Assembly: GCF_900163625.1 (NCBI RefSeq) | Contig: NZ_FUIE01000020.1 | Coordinates: forward strand, 124,001-188,000 | Length of the DNA: 64,000 nt | Direction: 5' to 3' | Source: Brevundimonas diminuta 3F5N | GTDB lineage: Bacteria; Pseudomonadota; Alphaproteobacteria; Caulobacterales; Caulobacteraceae | Shown here: positions 62,602 through 64,000 of the stretch, one piece after another | Numbering within the stretch: position 1 is the stretch's first letter | How the letters are laid out: each line of letters starts with the position of its first letter | Translations under genes and position numbers: made by a program | The notes under the pieces: generated by a model | What the model was told of the DNA's origin: nothing | The model's database searches: none | Seen by the model: the letters and a program-made list of their open reading frames with translations, nothing else

Positions 62602-64000
62602 ATGGCGCAGCAATATATCTTCCAGATGCAGGGTCTGACCAAGACCTTCCCCGGCGGCAAAAAGATCTTCGAGAACATCTGGCTGAGCTTCTACAACGAC
62701 GCCAAGATCGGCGTTGTCGGGGTCAACGGCTCGGGTAAATCCACCCTGCTGAAGATCATGGCCGGTCTGGACAGCGAGTTCCAGGGCGAAGCCCGCGCCG
62801 CAGACGGCGTCAAGCGCGGCTATCTGGAGCAGGAGCCTCACCTCGATCCGGCGCTGAACGTGCGCCAGAACGTCGAGGCCTGGTGCGAAGAGAAGCAGTG
62901 GGTCAACCGCTTCAACGAAGTCGCCGGCGAGCTGGGTGAAAACTACACCGACGAGTTGATGGAGGAGATGACCGCCCTCCAGGAGAAGATCGACGCCGGC
63001 GACGTCTGGGACATCGACAGCCGCATCGATCAGGCCATGGGCGCCCTGCGCTGCCCGCCCGACGACTGGGAAGTCACCAACCTGTCCGGCGGTGAAAAGC
63101 GCCGCGTGGCCCTGGCCCGTCTGCTGCTGTCCAAGCCCGACATGCTGCTGATGGACGAACCGACCAACCACCTGGACGCCGAGTCGGTGGCCTGGCTGCA
63201 GCATCACCTGGAGAATTTCCCCGGTTGCGTCATCCTGGTGACCCACGACCGCTACTTCCTGGATCAGGTCACCAAGTGGACGCTGGAACTGGACCGCGGC
63301 AAGGGCCACCCGCACGAGGGCAACTACTCCTCGTGGCTGGAAGCCAAGACCAAGCGCGTCGTGCAGGAGCAGTCGGAATCCGAAGCCCGCCAGCGCGCCC
63401 TTACCCGCGAACTGGAATGGGTCCGCTCGGGCGCCAAGGCCCGCCAGGCCAAGTCCAAGGCCCGTCTGGCCGCCTATGAGAAGATGGTCGCCGATCAGGA
63501 AAACAGCCGTCAGGCCCAATCCTTCGCCGTCATCCAGATTCCGCCGGGCCCGCGCCTGGGCAACGTCGTGCTGGAAGTCGACGGACTGAAGAAGTCCTAT
63601 GGCGACAAGACGCTGTTCGACAACCTGACCTTCAAGCTGCCGCCCAACGGCATCGTCGGCGTCATCGGCCCCAACGGCGCCGGCAAGTCGACCATGTTCA
63701 AGCTGATCACCGGCCAGGAAACGCCGGACGGCGGCACCATCAAGGTCGGAGAAACGGTCAAGCTGGCCTACGTCGACCAGTCGCGCGACGACCTGAAGCC
63801 GGACGACACCATCTGGCAGGCCATCTCGGGCGGCACCGACATCATGATGGTGGGCAAGCGCGAGATTAACACCCGCGCCTATGTCGGCAGCTTCAACTTC
63901 AAGGGCGGCGACCAACAGAAGAAGGTCGGCCAACTGTCGGGTGGTGAGCGTAACCGCGTCCACCTGGCCAAGACCCTGGCCACCGGCGGCAACCTGATCC
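62602..64000 (+). CDS. ettA: EttA, energy-dependent translational throttle ABC-F ATPase (3' end missing)
   Basis: The first 466 residues of a soluble ABC-F protein. It has two ATPase domains: Walker A GVNGSGKST with signature LSGGEKRRVALARLLL and Walker B LLMDEPTNHLD, then GPNGAGKST with LSGGERNRVHLAKTL. Between them is the linker (ELEWVRSGAKARQAKSKARLAAYEKM) and, in domain 1, the arm insertion (EEKQWVNRFNEVAGELGENYTDELMEEMTALQEKID) diagnostic of EttA. It binds the ribosomal E site and gates the first elongation cycle in response to ATP/ADP. The ATG at 62602 begins the conserved AQQYIFQMQGLTK. The gene runs off the window; about 90 residues are missing. Confidence 0.96.
   Translation, partial: MAQQYIFQMQGLTKTFPGGKKIFENIWLSFYNDAKIGVVGVNGSGKSTLLKIMAGLDSEFQGEARAADGVKRGYLEQEPHLDPALNVRQNVEAWCEEKQWVNRFNEVAGELGENYTDELMEEMTALQEKIDAGDVWDIDSRIDQAMGALRCPPDDWEVTNLSGGEKRRVALARLLLSKPDMLLMDEPTNHLDAESVAWLQHHLENFPGCVILVTHDRYFLDQVTKWTLELDRGKGHPHEGNYSSWLEAKTKRVVQEQSESEARQRALTRELEWVRSGAKARQAKSKARLAAYEKMVADQENSRQAQSFAVIQIPPGPRLGNVVLEVDGLKKSYGDKTLFDNLTFKLPPNGIVGVIGPNGAGKSTMFKLITGQETPDGGTIKVGETVKLAYVDQSRDDLKPDDTIWQAISGGTDIMMVGKREINTRAYVGSFNFKGGDQQKKVGQLSGGERNRVHLAKTLATGGNLI

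Noticed and set aside
62380-63963. A 527-residue minus-strand frame
   Set aside because: Antisense to ettA, whose two ABC domains are complete and in frame.

Overview
The window is a GC-rich (roughly two-thirds G+C) chromosomal segment from an alphaproteobacterium, most likely a member of the Caulobacterales close to Brevundimonas or Caulobacter. This rests on a TipN-like polarity protein, a GTTC-N7-GTTC LexA box of the alphaproteobacterial type, CTTCTCCCC..GGGGAGAAG intergenic repeat hairpins, a TonB-dependent receptor, and the mreBCD-mrdA-rodA order. I see no phage, transposase, CRISPR array or rRNA. Genes are tightly packed, often with 4-base overlaps (ATGA, TTGA, CTGA), and no gene-free stretch exceeds about 260 bases.

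Layout. 1-6.2 kb: queuosine tRNA modification (queA, cut by the window edge, and tgt) separated by a small nucleotidyltransferase-like gene and an opposing TonB-dependent receptor; then a lipoprotein, a tiny membrane protein and tRNA-Lys. 6.4-12.9 kb: a Pro/Ala-rich lipoprotein and the tamA-tamB envelope assembly pair. 12.9-17.8 kb: an SOS-boxed radical SAM gene, a lipoprotein hydrolase, an RNA m5U methyltransferase, a glycine-zipper protein and tlyA. 17.8-24.4 kb: a large inverted repeat, valS, and a solitary 1155-residue type IIG (MmeI-like) restriction-modification enzyme with an unusually structured promoter. 24.4-32.6 kb: a CrtI-like oxidoreductase and the histidine utilisation cluster, with hutC-hutG-(exported protein)-hutI on the minus strand diverging from hutU-hutH across a palindromic operator. 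32.6-36.8 kb: a small anchored protein and a three-gene unit in which type 2 IPP isomerase is sandwiched between two secreted PPC-domain proteins. 36.9-42.8 kb: folD, LemA with two TPM-domain proteins, an EEP-family hydrolase and a phospholipase D-like enzyme. 42.9-48.9 kb: the TipN-like protein, a probable inactive pyroglutamyl-peptidase-fold protein, an MFS transporter, a DUF423 protein and proline iminopeptidase. 48.9-55.4 kb: the elongasome operon mreB-mreC-mreD-mrdA-rodA plus a trailing small gene. 55.7-64 kb: GST, TVP38-family protein, aspartate aminotransferase, polyprenyl diphosphate synthase, a TrmN6-like methyltransferase, a 2OG-Fe(II) oxygenase, an esterase lipoprotein and ettA (cut by the window edge).

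Most genes are housekeeping or envelope functions. The least ordinary items are: a Tgt that has lost two of four zinc ligands; the type IIG enzyme with hairpin and direct-repeat control elements at its start; the probable pseudoenzyme beside tipN; a fni gene whose only sensible start is CTG; two unrelated exported proteins sharing an SD-x-(L/V)-F-Y C-terminus; and an exported, apparently lower-GC gene coupled into the hut operon. Start sites were chosen by eye from Shine-Dalgarno spacing and family length. No database search was run.
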